A stretch of 64,000 bases of DNA, from positions 1 through 64,000 of the forward strand of contig JBNKDG010000010.1 in the NCBI GenBank assembly GCA_050288165.1, in the 5' to 3' direction. Of the stretch, positions 17,182 through 26,596 are shown in pieces (the stretch's first letter is position 1; every line of letters begins with the position of its first letter). The stretch is from JAPHTQ01 sp050288165. Its GTDB lineage: Bacteria; Pseudomonadota; Gammaproteobacteria; Thiohalomonadales; Thiohalomonadaceae. The translations under genes and the position numbers were made by a program. Below the pieces are notes generated by a model. It had not been told where the DNA came from. It was given only the letters and a program-made list of their open reading frames with translations, and searched no databases.

Positions 17182-17354
17182 TGTTGAACTGTAAACAGGC
17201 AACGCGGTTAATGTCGCAATCCCACGATCGCCAACTTGGACTACGCGAGCGTCTCGGTCTGCGACTGCATCTGTTGATCTGTGGCGGTTGCACCAACTTT
17301 AACAAACAACTCGATTTTATCCGCAGCGCCTGTCGCAGGATGAGCGGTCAATAG
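17181..17354 (+). CDS. Short zinc-finger anti-sigma factor (zf-HC2/ZAS type), 57 residues
   Basis: An ATG overlaps the sigma stop codon (TAATG), and the frame runs 57 codons to a TAG. The protein MLNCKQATRLMSQSHDRQLG... carries His30-x3-Cys34-x2-Cys37 (HLLICGGC), the zinc-binding signature of ZAS anti-sigma factors, and an N-terminal CKQATRLMSQSHDR typical of the group. There is no membrane segment, so it should be a soluble, redox-sensitive inhibitor that frees the sigma factor when the zinc site is oxidised. Translational coupling would keep the pair in balance. Its short length makes it easy to miss in automated annotation. Confidence 0.85.
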   Translation: MLNCKQATRLMSQSHDRQLGLRERLGLRLHLLICGGCTNFNKQLDFIRSACRRMSGQ

Positions 17355-17411
17355 CGCAAAGCAGAAGCGCTTCCTTGCCCAATCCCATCATGGGTGAGTT
17401 CATCTCACCAC

Positions 17412-18188
17412 TTATGCCGCAGTAATCCTGTAGTCACAACATGGGGCATCATTGTGCAGGCACTGCGCTTTCTCCACCTGGAAGTTGGGCAGGCCTGGTG
17501 TACCCTTGAGCAGGCCTTCGATGGTGCCGAGAATGAACTGACATAGGAGTTCGTCCGGGTTACCTCGGTCCAAGTTCTTGGAGTAACCGGTGACGGAAAT
17601 GACATTGTCTCGCAGCTGGTAGGTGGCCAGCGGCTGTAATCCCGGCAGAACCACCTTATCCAGAGCAGTCGCCAGATCGAGGATCGACTCCGTTACTTTG
17701 AGATTGGAAACCAGGTGTCGGCCAAAACCCTGACCCAATTGGTATAGCCGCAACGGACGATCTTCGGCCGGAATGGTGCTCTTGAGTTCGATCAGGCGGT
17801 TGGAGATGTTGGGATAGCGGCTGAGCAGTGAGAAAACCAGCATGCGATCGCGGAATTCAACGTCACCTGCTTCGGAATCCGGGTTTTTGAAGCGCGCTTC
17901 ATCTTCACTACTGGTTTCAGTTTCTGCTGCGGTGACGGTTTCCTCGGGTTCATTCGGTGAAACAACGCTGGCTGAACGTACGCCACTAATGTTGCTAACG
18001 ATTTCCTTAATAGCCGCTTCGTCGATCGAACCGTCGCTTTCCACGACGAGCGTAAGTACTTTGCCGCTGTCCGGTGTTTCCTTTAGGGCGTGACTGGTGG
18101 CAACCAAACCGTTCTTTTTCAGGGTATTGAGTACCCGAAGTTGAACGCCCGATACATTCTCAATTTGCAGATGGATTTCTGTAATCAT
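17412..18188 (-). CDS. ACT-like / V4R-like regulatory protein of unknown function
   Basis: 258 residues. The N-terminal 75 or so residues (EIHLQIENVSGVQLRVLNTLKKNG, read here as the pattern) resemble an ACT domain. A variable acidic linker (about 80-110) leads to a C-terminal domain of about 140 residues ending in CLHNDAPCCDYRI. That cysteine-rich tail is what V4R/heme-NO-binding-like domains show at their C-terminus (C-x-x-G/N-x-x-x-C-x-Y/F). No HTH, kinase or membrane segment is seen. It may sense a small molecule and is transcribed in the same direction as the YcgR-like gene 146 bp upstream. The 146-bp gap contains no obvious gene. The function is not assigned. Confidence 0.6.
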   Translation of the reverse strand: MITEIHLQIENVSGVQLRVLNTLKKNGLVATSHALKETPDSGKVLTLVVESDGSIDEAAIKEIVSNISGVRSASVVSPNEPEETVTAAETETSSEDEARFKNPDSEAGDVEFRDRMLVFSLLSRYPNISNRLIELKSTIPAEDRPLRLYQLGQGFGRHLVSNLKVTESILDLATALDKVVLPGLQPLATYQLRDNVISVTGYSKNLDRGNPDELLCQFILGTIEGLLKGTPGLPNFQVEKAQCLHNDAPCCDYRITAA

Positions 18189-18334
18189 TCTTGTTCGAGC
18201 TCTTGTTGGCTCTCCCCCCTCCGCTGGTAATTATTAGGTGTCTGAGTCGGCTGTCCGTCGATGATTTGTGTTGTGATGAGAGATTCAGTTATTTCCCTGA
18301 AAATTACAAGTGTATTGAGCTTGTTTGATGGCGA

Positions 18335-19090
18335 TCAGTGGCCTGCACTAAGTGCTTGCAGATGGTAGATATAGCGTTGTAGATGCAGGTTTACGTGAGT
18401 CGAGATGTTGAGGAATGACGCACCGTATCGCGGGACCGCTTCGTTTTTGCCGGTGAAAAAGACGCCGCTGTTACGGACTTCCAGATCGACGTCGAACTCA
18501 CCAAATTCCGGCAGCTCCACACGACAGTTTTTGTAAACATCAAACAGCTTCGGCTTGAAGATGGAATCGTGAGCGATAAAGCTGAGTCCGCCGACACTGA
18601 TATCGACGATCTGTAAGGTTATCGGTTTCTCTTCCGGGTTCGGGCGGATGGTGCATTGCGGGGCGTTAATGCGCGGTACCTGAACCCGGAAAAACTCCCG
18701 CCGCTGTTTACGGAACAGGGTCGCTGGCATGTTGGCGGCGATGGCCGAGCGGCCCTGGTATTTGGCGCTCTGTAGTCCTTCCACCGTGAACTTGACCGGC
18801 ACACCAAAACTGCGGGTGGTGCAGACCAGGCGGTTGGATTTGATCGCCTTGCTGGTGACCTCGTCATCGGGGCCGATATCCAGTACCAGCAGATTGCGAT
18901 CTTTCAGTACGCCCAATACCGCGGTAAGGAAGAACTGTTTGCCGCCGCCGAAGTAGGCGGTGATGATGTCTGGTTTTTTTGCGAGGGATAACAGCTGGTT
19001 ACGAATCTCGCCTTCGCTATGTAGAACATAGCGGTCGTGATCCTCGACGGAGTCGATAGCTGTCTTCTCAGCGTTCAGGTAATCAGGCAT
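18335..19090 (-). CDS. YcgR-like flagellar-brake protein with PilZ domain
   Basis: 251 residues. The N-terminal half (about 15-120) has the YcgR-N/flagellar-brake fold pattern, and the C-terminal half is a PilZ domain with the c-di-GMP-binding arginines in RREFFR (Arg131-x3-Arg135) and D163-x-S165-x-x-G168 (DISVGG). These are the two binding motifs of functional PilZ proteins. In characterised bacteria such proteins bind the flagellar motor when c-di-GMP is high. It fits with the HD-GYP and GGDEF proteins and the sigma-28-type chemoreceptor promoter elsewhere in the window. No clear promoter was found upstream. Confidence 0.88.
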   Translation of the reverse strand: MPDYLNAEKTAIDSVEDHDRYVLHSEGEIRNQLLSLAKKPDIITAYFGGGKQFFLTAVLGVLKDRNLLVLDIGPDDEVTSKAIKSNRLVCTTRSFGVPVKFTVEGLQSAKYQGRSAIAANMPATLFRKQRREFFRVQVPRINAPQCTIRPNPEEKPITLQIVDISVGGLSFIAHDSIFKPKLFDVYKNCRVELPEFGEFDVDLEVRNSGVFFTGKNEAVPRYGASFLNISTHVNLHLQRYIYHLQALSAGH

Positions 19091-19233
19091 GGCTGTCCGT
19101 GGGTTTGTACCTGGGGCGTCGCCGCAGCGTCGCGGAAAGCCCTGTAGTGTATCTCCTCACTAAAGGTAACACCATTGTATTAGACCGTGGAGGAACCTCG
19201 CCACAGAACTATCGGCCACGGGGAATTGGGCTA

Positions 19234-19396
19234 AAGGGCACCCTAAATATTCATGAGCGCACATTCTGAACACTCAAATCCGCGCCGCCTGCGTTAAAAA
19301 TCTTCGCAATAGCTCGCTATTACGTGCGATTTTCGCCTTGTGGGCACGAATTTGAGTGCCCATTCTGTTGTACTCAGAATAATTAGAGGTGCCCTT
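19234..19396. mobile_element. 163-bp foldback (MITE-like) element upstream of mnmG
   Basis: The left end (AAGGGCACC-CTAAATATTC-TGAG) and the reverse complement of the right end (AAGGGCACCTCTAATTATTC-TGAG) match almost perfectly for about 24 bp. Pairing continues inward: ACTCAAAT with ATTTGAGT, and GCGTTAAAAATCTTCGCAAT with its near-complement, meeting at AATAGC-TC-GCTATT near 19314. The whole element is one long imperfect palindrome with no coding capacity. That is the structure of a non-autonomous MITE or a large REP-type unit. It occupies half of the 350-bp gap between the YcgR-like gene and mnmG; the rest of the gap shows nothing clear. Confidence 0.7.
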
Positions 19397-19442
19397 AAGG
19401 GTGCGCGGACGTACAATGTGCGGCCCTTTCTGGTGAATGCAG

Positions 19443-21344
<1,902 letters not shown>

Positions 21345-21400
21345 TGGCAGTACGAAGGTCTTTTTCTCTTTGCGCCTTAGCGTCTTTGCGCGAGGAATGA

Positions 21401-22033
21401 GTGTTGAGTGATCTGCGCGACAAACTGGATAGCGGTTTGGCAAAGCTGGGTCTGGATCTACCCGAGGCGGTACGCGACCAACTGATCGCCTACGTCGAAC
21501 TGCTGGCGAAATGGAACAAGGCCTACAACCTGACCGCGGTACGCGATCCGGCGGAGATGGTCACCCGGCATCTGCTCGATTCGCTGGCGGTGGTGCCCTA
21601 TTTCCACGGCCAGCGGACCATCGATGTGGGCACCGGCGGCGGCCTGCCGGGTATCCCGCTGGCGCTGGTCTTTCCCGAGCGGCAGTTCGTGCTGCTCGAC
21701 TCCAACAGCAAGAAAACCCGCTTCCTGATCCAGGCCAAAGCGACCCTCGGACTGGAAAATGTGACCGTGGTGCACGAAAGGGTCGAGGCGTTCCATGATG
21801 ATGTCGGCTTCGACTGTATTATCACTCGCGCTTTCGCCCCGGTTGCTGATATCCTGACAGGCTCCCGCCACCTGCTGACCCCGAACGGGGAATTCCTGGC
21901 AATGAAGGGCGCCGTTCCGGAACAGGAACTGGCCGCCATGCCGCAGGGCTATTGTCTCGTTGAGGTAATACCACTCAGGGTGCCGGGTCTGGAACAGGAG
22001 CAACGCCACCTGTTACGTATCGGCAAGCAGTGA
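21401..22033 (+). CDS. rsmG: 16S rRNA (guanine-527-N7) methyltransferase RsmG
   Basis: 210 residues. The Rossmann S-adenosylmethionine site is DVGTGGGLPGIPLAL, with the conserved NLTAVRDPxEMxxRHLLDSL upstream. The start is GTG at 21401 or TTG at 21404; GAGGAA lies at 21392-21397, and the TTG has the better spacing. Length matches the family (about 207-214). It methylates G527 of 16S rRNA. The gene follows mnmG and precedes parA, as in Pseudomonas-type chromosomes. Its ribosome-binding site sits at the edge of an 8-bp repeat array. Confidence 0.97.
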   Translation: MLSDLRDKLDSGLAKLGLDLPEAVRDQLIAYVELLAKWNKAYNLTAVRDPAEMVTRHLLDSLAVVPYFHGQRTIDVGTGGGLPGIPLALVFPERQFVLLDSNSKKTRFLIQAKATLGLENVTVVHERVEAFHDDVGFDCIITRAFAPVADILTGSRHLLTPNGEFLAMKGAVPEQELAAMPQGYCLVEVIPLRVPGLEQEQRHLLRIGKQ

Positions 22034-22061
22034 CCGGCAAGGATTTGGAGGGGAAACCACA

Positions 22062-22847
22062 ATGGGCAAGATTATCGCGGTAGCGAATCAGAAGGGCGGG
22101 GTGGCCAAGACCACCACCTGCATCAACCTCGGTGCCTCCTTCGTCGCGACCAAGCGCAAGGTGCTGGTGGTCGACTTCGACCCACAGGGCAATGCCACCG
22201 TCGGTAGCGGCGTCGACAAGGGCAGCTACGAATACAGCAGCTACCACGTGCTGATGGGCCAGGTCCCGGCGGCGCAGGCGATCCTCCACGTCGACTCCGC
22301 CAACTACGATGTCCTGCCCAGTAACGGCGACCTGACCGCTGCCGAAGTCGAATTGATGGACATGAGCGAAGGGCGTGCCCAACGCCTGCGCGATGCGCTG
22401 GCGCCGATCCGCGACAACTACGACTACATCCTGGTCGACTGTCCGCCTTCATTGAACATGTTGACCCTCAACGCACTGGTCGCAGCCGACTCGGTGATGA
22501 TCCCGATGCAGTGCGAGTACTACGCCCTCGAGGGTTTGAGCGCGCTGCTCAAGACCATCGAGGAGATCAAATCCTCGGTCAATCCGGGGCTGGAAGTCGA
22601 AGGCCTGCTGCGCACCATGTACGACCCACGCAACAACCTCGCCAACGACGTTTCCGGTCAGTTGATCATGCACTTTGGCGACAAGGTTTACCGTACCGTG
22701 ATCCCGCGTAACGTCCGTCTGGCCGAGGCCCCCAGCCACGGTATTCCGGCGCTGCAGTACGATCGCAGCTCCCGCGGGGCGCTGGCCTATCTGGCGCTGG
22801 CCGGTGAGATCCTGCGCCGCGGCGATGACCACAAACAAGCGGTCTGA
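22062..22847 (+). CDS. parA: Chromosome-partitioning ATPase ParA (Soj)
   Basis: 261 residues, preceded by GGAGGGG. The deviant Walker A is KGGVAKTT, in which the glycine before the catalytic Lys16 of the usual KGGVGKTT is alanine. Walker B is DYILVDCPPSL and the switch is CEYYALEGLSAL. As a dynamic ATPase it would bind nucleoid DNA and pull ParB-parS complexes. parB follows after 39 bp. The A-for-G change still leaves both signature lysines, so activity is expected. Confidence 0.97.
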   Translation: MGKIIAVANQKGGVAKTTTCINLGASFVATKRKVLVVDFDPQGNATVGSGVDKGSYEYSSYHVLMGQVPAAQAILHVDSANYDVLPSNGDLTAAEVELMDMSEGRAQRLRDALAPIRDNYDYILVDCPPSLNMLTLNALVAADSVMIPMQCEYYALEGLSALLKTIEEIKSSVNPGLEVEGLLRTMYDPRNNLANDVSGQLIMHFGDKVYRTVIPRNVRLAEAPSHGIPALQYDRSSRGALAYLALAGEILRRGDDHKQAV

Positions 22848-22886
22848 GCACCGTTTCTGCAAACGAAGTAATGACAGCAAAAGAAG

Positions 22887-23771
22887 ATGGCAGCGAAAAA
22901 ACGAGGACTGGGTAAAGGGCTTGAGGCATTGCTGGGCAGCAACGGCGGTTCATATACCGCGGCGCCCGCAACGGTGGAAGAGGCGGCGGCCGACGGCCTG
23001 CTGAAGAATCTACCGGTCGATATCCTGCAACGCGGTGTCTATCAGCCGCGGATCGACATGCACCCGGATACTCTGGAAGAGCTGGCCAACTCCATCCGTG
23101 CCCAGGGTGTGGTACAGCCGATCGTGGTGCGTCCGGTCGCGGGAGGTCGCTACGAGATCATCGCCGGTGAACGTCGCTGGCGCGCCTCGCAACTGGCCGG
23201 TCTGCATGAAATCCCCGCAGTAATCCGCGATGTGCCGGATCAGGCCGCCATGGCGATGGCGCTGATCGAGAACATCCAGCGCGAAGGTCTCAACCCGATG
23301 GAAGAGGCGACCGCACTGCACCGTCTGATCGAAGAGTTCGGTCTGACCCACCAGCAGACCGCCGATGCGGTAGGCCGCTCCCGTGCCGCGGTCTCCAACC
23401 TGTTACGCCTGCTGACCCTGGCAGAGCCGGTCAAACGGATGCTGGAAAACGGCGATCTGGAGATGGGCCATGCCCGCGCCCTGCTGGCGCTGGAAGGCGA
23501 GCAACAGGTCAAGGTGGCGCAACACGTGGCGGCGAAAGGGCTGTCGGTGCGCGAGACCGAAAGACTGGTCAAGCACACCCTGGAGCAACCCCAAGGCAAG
23601 GCCAAGGCGGAGAAGAAGGAAGACCCGGATATCCGTCGCCTGGAACTGGACCTCGGCGACAAACTGGGCGCCAAGGTGGCGATTCAGCACGGTAGTCAGG
23701 GCAAGGGCAAGCTGGTGATCGCCTATAACAGCCTTGATGAGCTGGACGGTATTCTCGACCACATAAAATAA
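22887..23771 (+). CDS. parB: Chromosome-partitioning protein ParB (Spo0J)
   Basis: 294 residues. It begins with the GLGKGLEALLG box that contacts ParA, then the N-terminal CTP-binding domain with GERRWRASQLAGL and ENIQREGLNPMEEA, a helix-turn-helix (LTHQQTADAVGRSRAAVSNL, residues about 150-170) and a C-terminal dimerisation segment (KLGAKVAIQHGSQGKGKLVI). It should load on parS sites near the origin. I did not find a parS-like palindrome in this window. A 200-bp gap with a sigma-70 promoter for the atp operon follows. Confidence 0.97.
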   Translation: MAAKKRGLGKGLEALLGSNGGSYTAAPATVEEAAADGLLKNLPVDILQRGVYQPRIDMHPDTLEELANSIRAQGVVQPIVVRPVAGGRYEIIAGERRWRASQLAGLHEIPAVIRDVPDQAAMAMALIENIQREGLNPMEEATALHRLIEEFGLTHQQTADAVGRSRAAVSNLLRLLTLAEPVKRMLENGDLEMGHARALLALEGEQQVKVAQHVAAKGLSVRETERLVKHTLEQPQGKAKAEKKEDPDIRRLELDLGDKLGAKVAIQHGSQGKGKLVIAYNSLDELDGILDHIK

Positions 23772-23845
23772 ACGTTAAAGAAACCTACCCCCACGCTCGC
23801 AAATATCTGCGCGAGCTAATATAAACCTTTTTTATTGTGCCATCA

Positions 23846-23874
23846 TTGACCCTAGCGGCTAGGCTGGATATACT
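23846..23874 (+). promoter_or_regulatory. Sigma-70 promoter of the ATP synthase operon
   Basis: TTGACC (23846-23851), 17 bases, then TATACT (23869-23874): a near-consensus -35/-10 pair at ideal spacing, 100 bp before atpI. Transcription would start near 23881 and run through atpC to the terminator at 30967. Confidence 0.8.
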
Positions 23875-23974
23875 TTCGCGCCGCTGAGAGCTTCGTTTTG
23901 GCCCCGCGTTACGTTGCTAAAACATGCGTTTCGTACCCTCTTTTGAACGGTGCGGGGACAATCCAGGTAAACAC

Positions 23975-24364
23975 ATGAGCGATGCCCGGGCACAGCTAAG
24001 AAGAATCGTCATTTGGTACCTTCTTCCCTCTGGCGCCCTGGCCGGGCTTTTCTACGTCCTGCAAGGTGGGTTATCCGCCCTGTCGGTCTTCTACGGAACG
24101 CTCATTATTGTGTTGAATCACCTGCAGCAGGTCAGGCAGCTAGCACGCGCCGACCGCATCGCGGGTCTCAGTCCGGAACGTAACATGCGTTATCTCTATC
24201 GCTGTGCGTTCGAGCGTTTTGTTGCAACAGTGGCCCTGCTCGCCATCGGTATCATCCTGATTCGGCTTGAGCCCCTGCCACTGCTTTGCGCGTACATCGT
24301 CGGTCACATGACCGCGGCGTACCAAGGTTTTCTGAAATCAAATGCGAGACGTAGACATGGCTAG
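23975..24364 (+). CDS. atpI: ATP synthase subunit I (assembly factor)
   Basis: 129 residues from the ATG at 23975; a frame from 23924 adds 17 residues with no family match. Four hydrophobic segments (about 12-30, 35-52, 75-95, 98-115) fit AtpI, the small membrane protein that helps assemble the c-ring. As is usual for AtpI, similarity is limited; position at the head of the atp operon is the main support. Its end overlaps the atpB start by eight bases. Confidence 0.85.
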   Translation: MSDARAQLRRIVIWYLLPSGALAGLFYVLQGGLSALSVFYGTLIIVLNHLQQVRQLARADRIAGLSPERNMRYLYRCAFERFVATVALLAIGIILIRLEPLPLLCAYIVGHMTAAYQGFLKSNARRRHG

Positions 24365-25199
24365 CGAAGGTCACACTTCTTCGGAGTACATCAAACACCA
24401 CCTGCAAAACCTCACATTCGGCCAACATTCCGACGGTACCTGGGGCATCGCCCACGGTGCAGCGGAAGCGAAAGAGATGGGCTTCTGGGCCTTCCATCTC
24501 GATACCCTCGGTTGGTCGCTGTTCCTCGGTCTGGTCTTTATCTGGATTTTCCGTGCGGCGGCGAAAAAAGCCAGCGCGGATACCCCGAGCGGCCTGCAAA
24601 ATTTCGTCGAGTGGATCATCGAGTTCATCGATTCCAGCGTGCGCGGTTCCTTCACCGCCAAGAACGACGTGGTCGCGCCATTGGCACTGACCATCTTCGT
24701 CTGGATCTGGCTGATGAACTTCATGGACCTCATCGCCATCGACTTTCTGCCGCAAGTCGCTACCGCGGTCGGCATTCCCTACATGAAAGTCGTGCCCAGC
24801 ACCGACCCCAATGCCACCTTTGGCATGGCGCTGTCGGTCTTCGTACTGGTGCTGTTCTACAGCATCAAGATGAAGGGCGCTGGTGGCTTCTTCGGCGAAC
24901 TGGCTTTCCAGCCGTTCCCCAAATGGATGTTCCCGGTCAACCTGGTACTTGAGGGCGTTGGCCTGATCGCCAAGCCGATCTCTCTGGCACTGCGACTCTT
25001 CGGCAACATGTACGCTGGTGAGATGATGTTCATCCTCATCGCGATTATGTACGGCGCTGGTTGGGTGATGGGCGGCTTCGCCGGTTTCCTCCAGCTCGGT
25101 TGGGCCATCTTCCACATCCTGATCATCACGCTGCAGGCGTTCATCTTCATGACCCTGACCATCGTGTATCTGGACATGGCTCACCAGGAACACCACTGA
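24357..25199 (+). CDS. atpB: F1Fo ATP synthase subunit a
   Basis: 280 residues from the ATG at 24357, which gives the family start MASExxTSxEYIxHHLxN. The essential arginine of the proton half-channel is in ISLALRLFGNMYAGE, and the last helices hold LGWAIFHILIITLQAFIFM. It forms the stator part of the membrane proton channel next to the c-ring. The gene overlaps atpI by 8 bp and is 59 bp from atpE. Confidence 0.98.
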   Translation: MASEGHTSSEYIKHHLQNLTFGQHSDGTWGIAHGAAEAKEMGFWAFHLDTLGWSLFLGLVFIWIFRAAAKKASADTPSGLQNFVEWIIEFIDSSVRGSFTAKNDVVAPLALTIFVWIWLMNFMDLIAIDFLPQVATAVGIPYMKVVPSTDPNATFGMALSVFVLVLFYSIKMKGAGGFFGELAFQPFPKWMFPVNLVLEGVGLIAKPISLALRLFGNMYAGEMMFILIAIMYGAGWVMGGFAGFLQLGWAIFHILIITLQAFIFMTLTIVYLDMAHQEHH

Positions 25200-25258
25200 T
25201 TTTTGGCATTACCTAATTACTTATTTTCACTATTTAACTTTAGAAACAGGAGATCAAA

Positions 25259-25492
25259 ATGGAACAAGCATTGTTGGTTATTGCTGGCGCAATCATGATG
25301 GGTCTGGGCGCTGTGGGCGCTGCGGTTGGTATCGGCGTACTCGGTGGCCGTTTCCTCGAAGGTGCTGCTCGCCAGCCTGAGCTGATCCCGATGCTGCGTA
25401 CCCAGTTCTTCATCGTTATGGGTCTGGTCGACGCGGTTCCGATGATCGCCGTTGGTCTTGCCATGTACGTTCTGTTCGCGCTGGCCGGTTAA
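25259..25492 (+). CDS. atpE: F1Fo ATP synthase subunit c
   Basis: 77 residues in two helices joined by the polar loop ARQPEL. The ion-binding carboxylate is Asp58 in MGLVDAVPMIAVG; the surroundings are of the proton type, without the Gln/Ser set used by sodium rings. The helix-1 glycine motif GLGAVGAAVGIGVLGG supports tight ring packing. The AGGAGA five bases before the start suits its high copy need. Confidence 0.98.
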   Translation: MEQALLVIAGAIMMGLGAVGAAVGIGVLGGRFLEGAARQPELIPMLRTQFFIVMGLVDAVPMIAVGLAMYVLFALAG

Positions 25493-25550
25493 TCGAATCC
25501 GTTAATCCTTTGTTTACGGAATCCACCGGACATCAACACGAGGTACAGGC

Positions 25551-26021
25551 ATGAACATTAATGCAACCCTGATTGGGCAAGCCATTAGCTTCATCTTCTT
25601 CGTGTGGTTCTGCATGAAATTTGTATGGCCACCGATTATGGCTGCGCTGGAAGAGCGCAAGAAGAAGATCGCTGAAGGCCTAGCCGCCGCCGAGCGCGGT
25701 GTACACGAGCAGGCGTTGGCGGAGCAACGTGCCAAAGAGGTGATCAGCGAGGCCAAGAAAGAGGCCGCCGGGATCATCGCTCAGGCACAGAAACGCGCCA
25801 ATGAGATCGTGGAAGAAGCCAAGGATACCGCGCGTGCGGAAGGCGATCGTATCGTCGCCGCTGCCAACGCGGAGATCGAGCAGGAAGTCAACCGTGCCAA
25901 GGAGCACCTGCGTGGTCAGGTCGTCTCCATCGCCGTCGCTGGCGCTGGCAAGGTGCTGAGTCGTGAAATCGACGACAAGGCGCATGACGCTCTGCTTAAA
26001 GACCTTGTTGCACAGATATAA
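25551..26021 (+). CDS. atpF: F1Fo ATP synthase subunit b
   Basis: 156 residues. One N-terminal membrane helix (about 5-25) is followed by a long charged helix (AAAERGVHEQALAEQRAKEV and beyond), which forms the peripheral stalk with delta. The length equals that of E. coli subunit b (156). It is a single b gene rather than a b/b' pair, as in non-photosynthetic gammaproteobacteria. Confidence 0.97.
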   Translation: MNINATLIGQAISFIFFVWFCMKFVWPPIMAALEERKKKIAEGLAAAERGVHEQALAEQRAKEVISEAKKEAAGIIAQAQKRANEIVEEAKDTARAEGDRIVAAANAEIEQEVNRAKEHLRGQVVSIAVAGAGKVLSREIDDKAHDALLKDLVAQI

Positions 26022-26032
26022 GGTCTTGAGCC

Positions 26033-26569
26033 ATGGCTGAAACAATCACAATCGCACGCCCCTACGCCCAGGCAATCTTTTCCCTGGCTCAGGAGCAGAG
26101 CGACCTGAAGGGTTGGTCGGAGATGCTGCAGTTCGCTGCCGCGGTCGCCGCCGATCCGCAAATGGTGGCTGTTATCGACAGCCCCCGTTTCGACAACAGC
26201 CAGGTAGCTGATCTGTTCATCGAAATCTGCGGCAAGAACCTGAATGACGCAGGCAAGAACATGATTCGCGTACTGGCCGACAACGATCGTCTCGACGTGT
26301 TGCCTGAAGTGGCAATGCTGTATGAGCAGCAGCGTGCCGCAGTAGAAGGCACCATCGTTGCCGAGGTGACCTCCGCCACTGCACTGAATGCAGCGCAGCA
26401 GAAAGAGATCGCCGCATCGTTGACGAAACGTTTGGGTCGCGATGTAACCCTGGAATGCAAGGTTGATGAATCCCTGTTGGGCGGCGCCATCATCCGTGCT
26501 GGAGACGTGGTCATCGACGGTTCAGTGGTCGGCAAGCTTGAGAAGCTCGCCACTGCACTGGCCCACTGA
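26033..26569 (+). CDS. atpH: F1Fo ATP synthase subunit delta
   Basis: 178 residues starting MAETITIARPYAQAIFSLA, the standard delta N-terminus, and ending with the conserved VDESLLGGAIIRAGDVVIDGSV, cited here by its core LLGGAIIRAGD. It joins the b stalk to the top of the F1 head. The gene lies 11 bp after atpF and 27 bp before atpA. Confidence 0.97.
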   Translation: MAETITIARPYAQAIFSLAQEQSDLKGWSEMLQFAAAVAADPQMVAVIDSPRFDNSQVADLFIEICGKNLNDAGKNMIRVLADNDRLDVLPEVAMLYEQQRAAVEGTIVAEVTSATALNAAQQKEIAASLTKRLGRDVTLECKVDESLLGGAIIRAGDVVIDGSVVGKLEKLATALAH

Positions 26570-26596
26570 GCCCGGACCTGTTAGAGGACACTAGAA

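Noticed and set aside
19091..19442. Replication origin upstream of mnmG, as in E. coli
   Set aside because: No TTATNCACA DnaA boxes cluster there; the only TTATCC is inside mnmG. The gap is mostly occupied by the foldback element.
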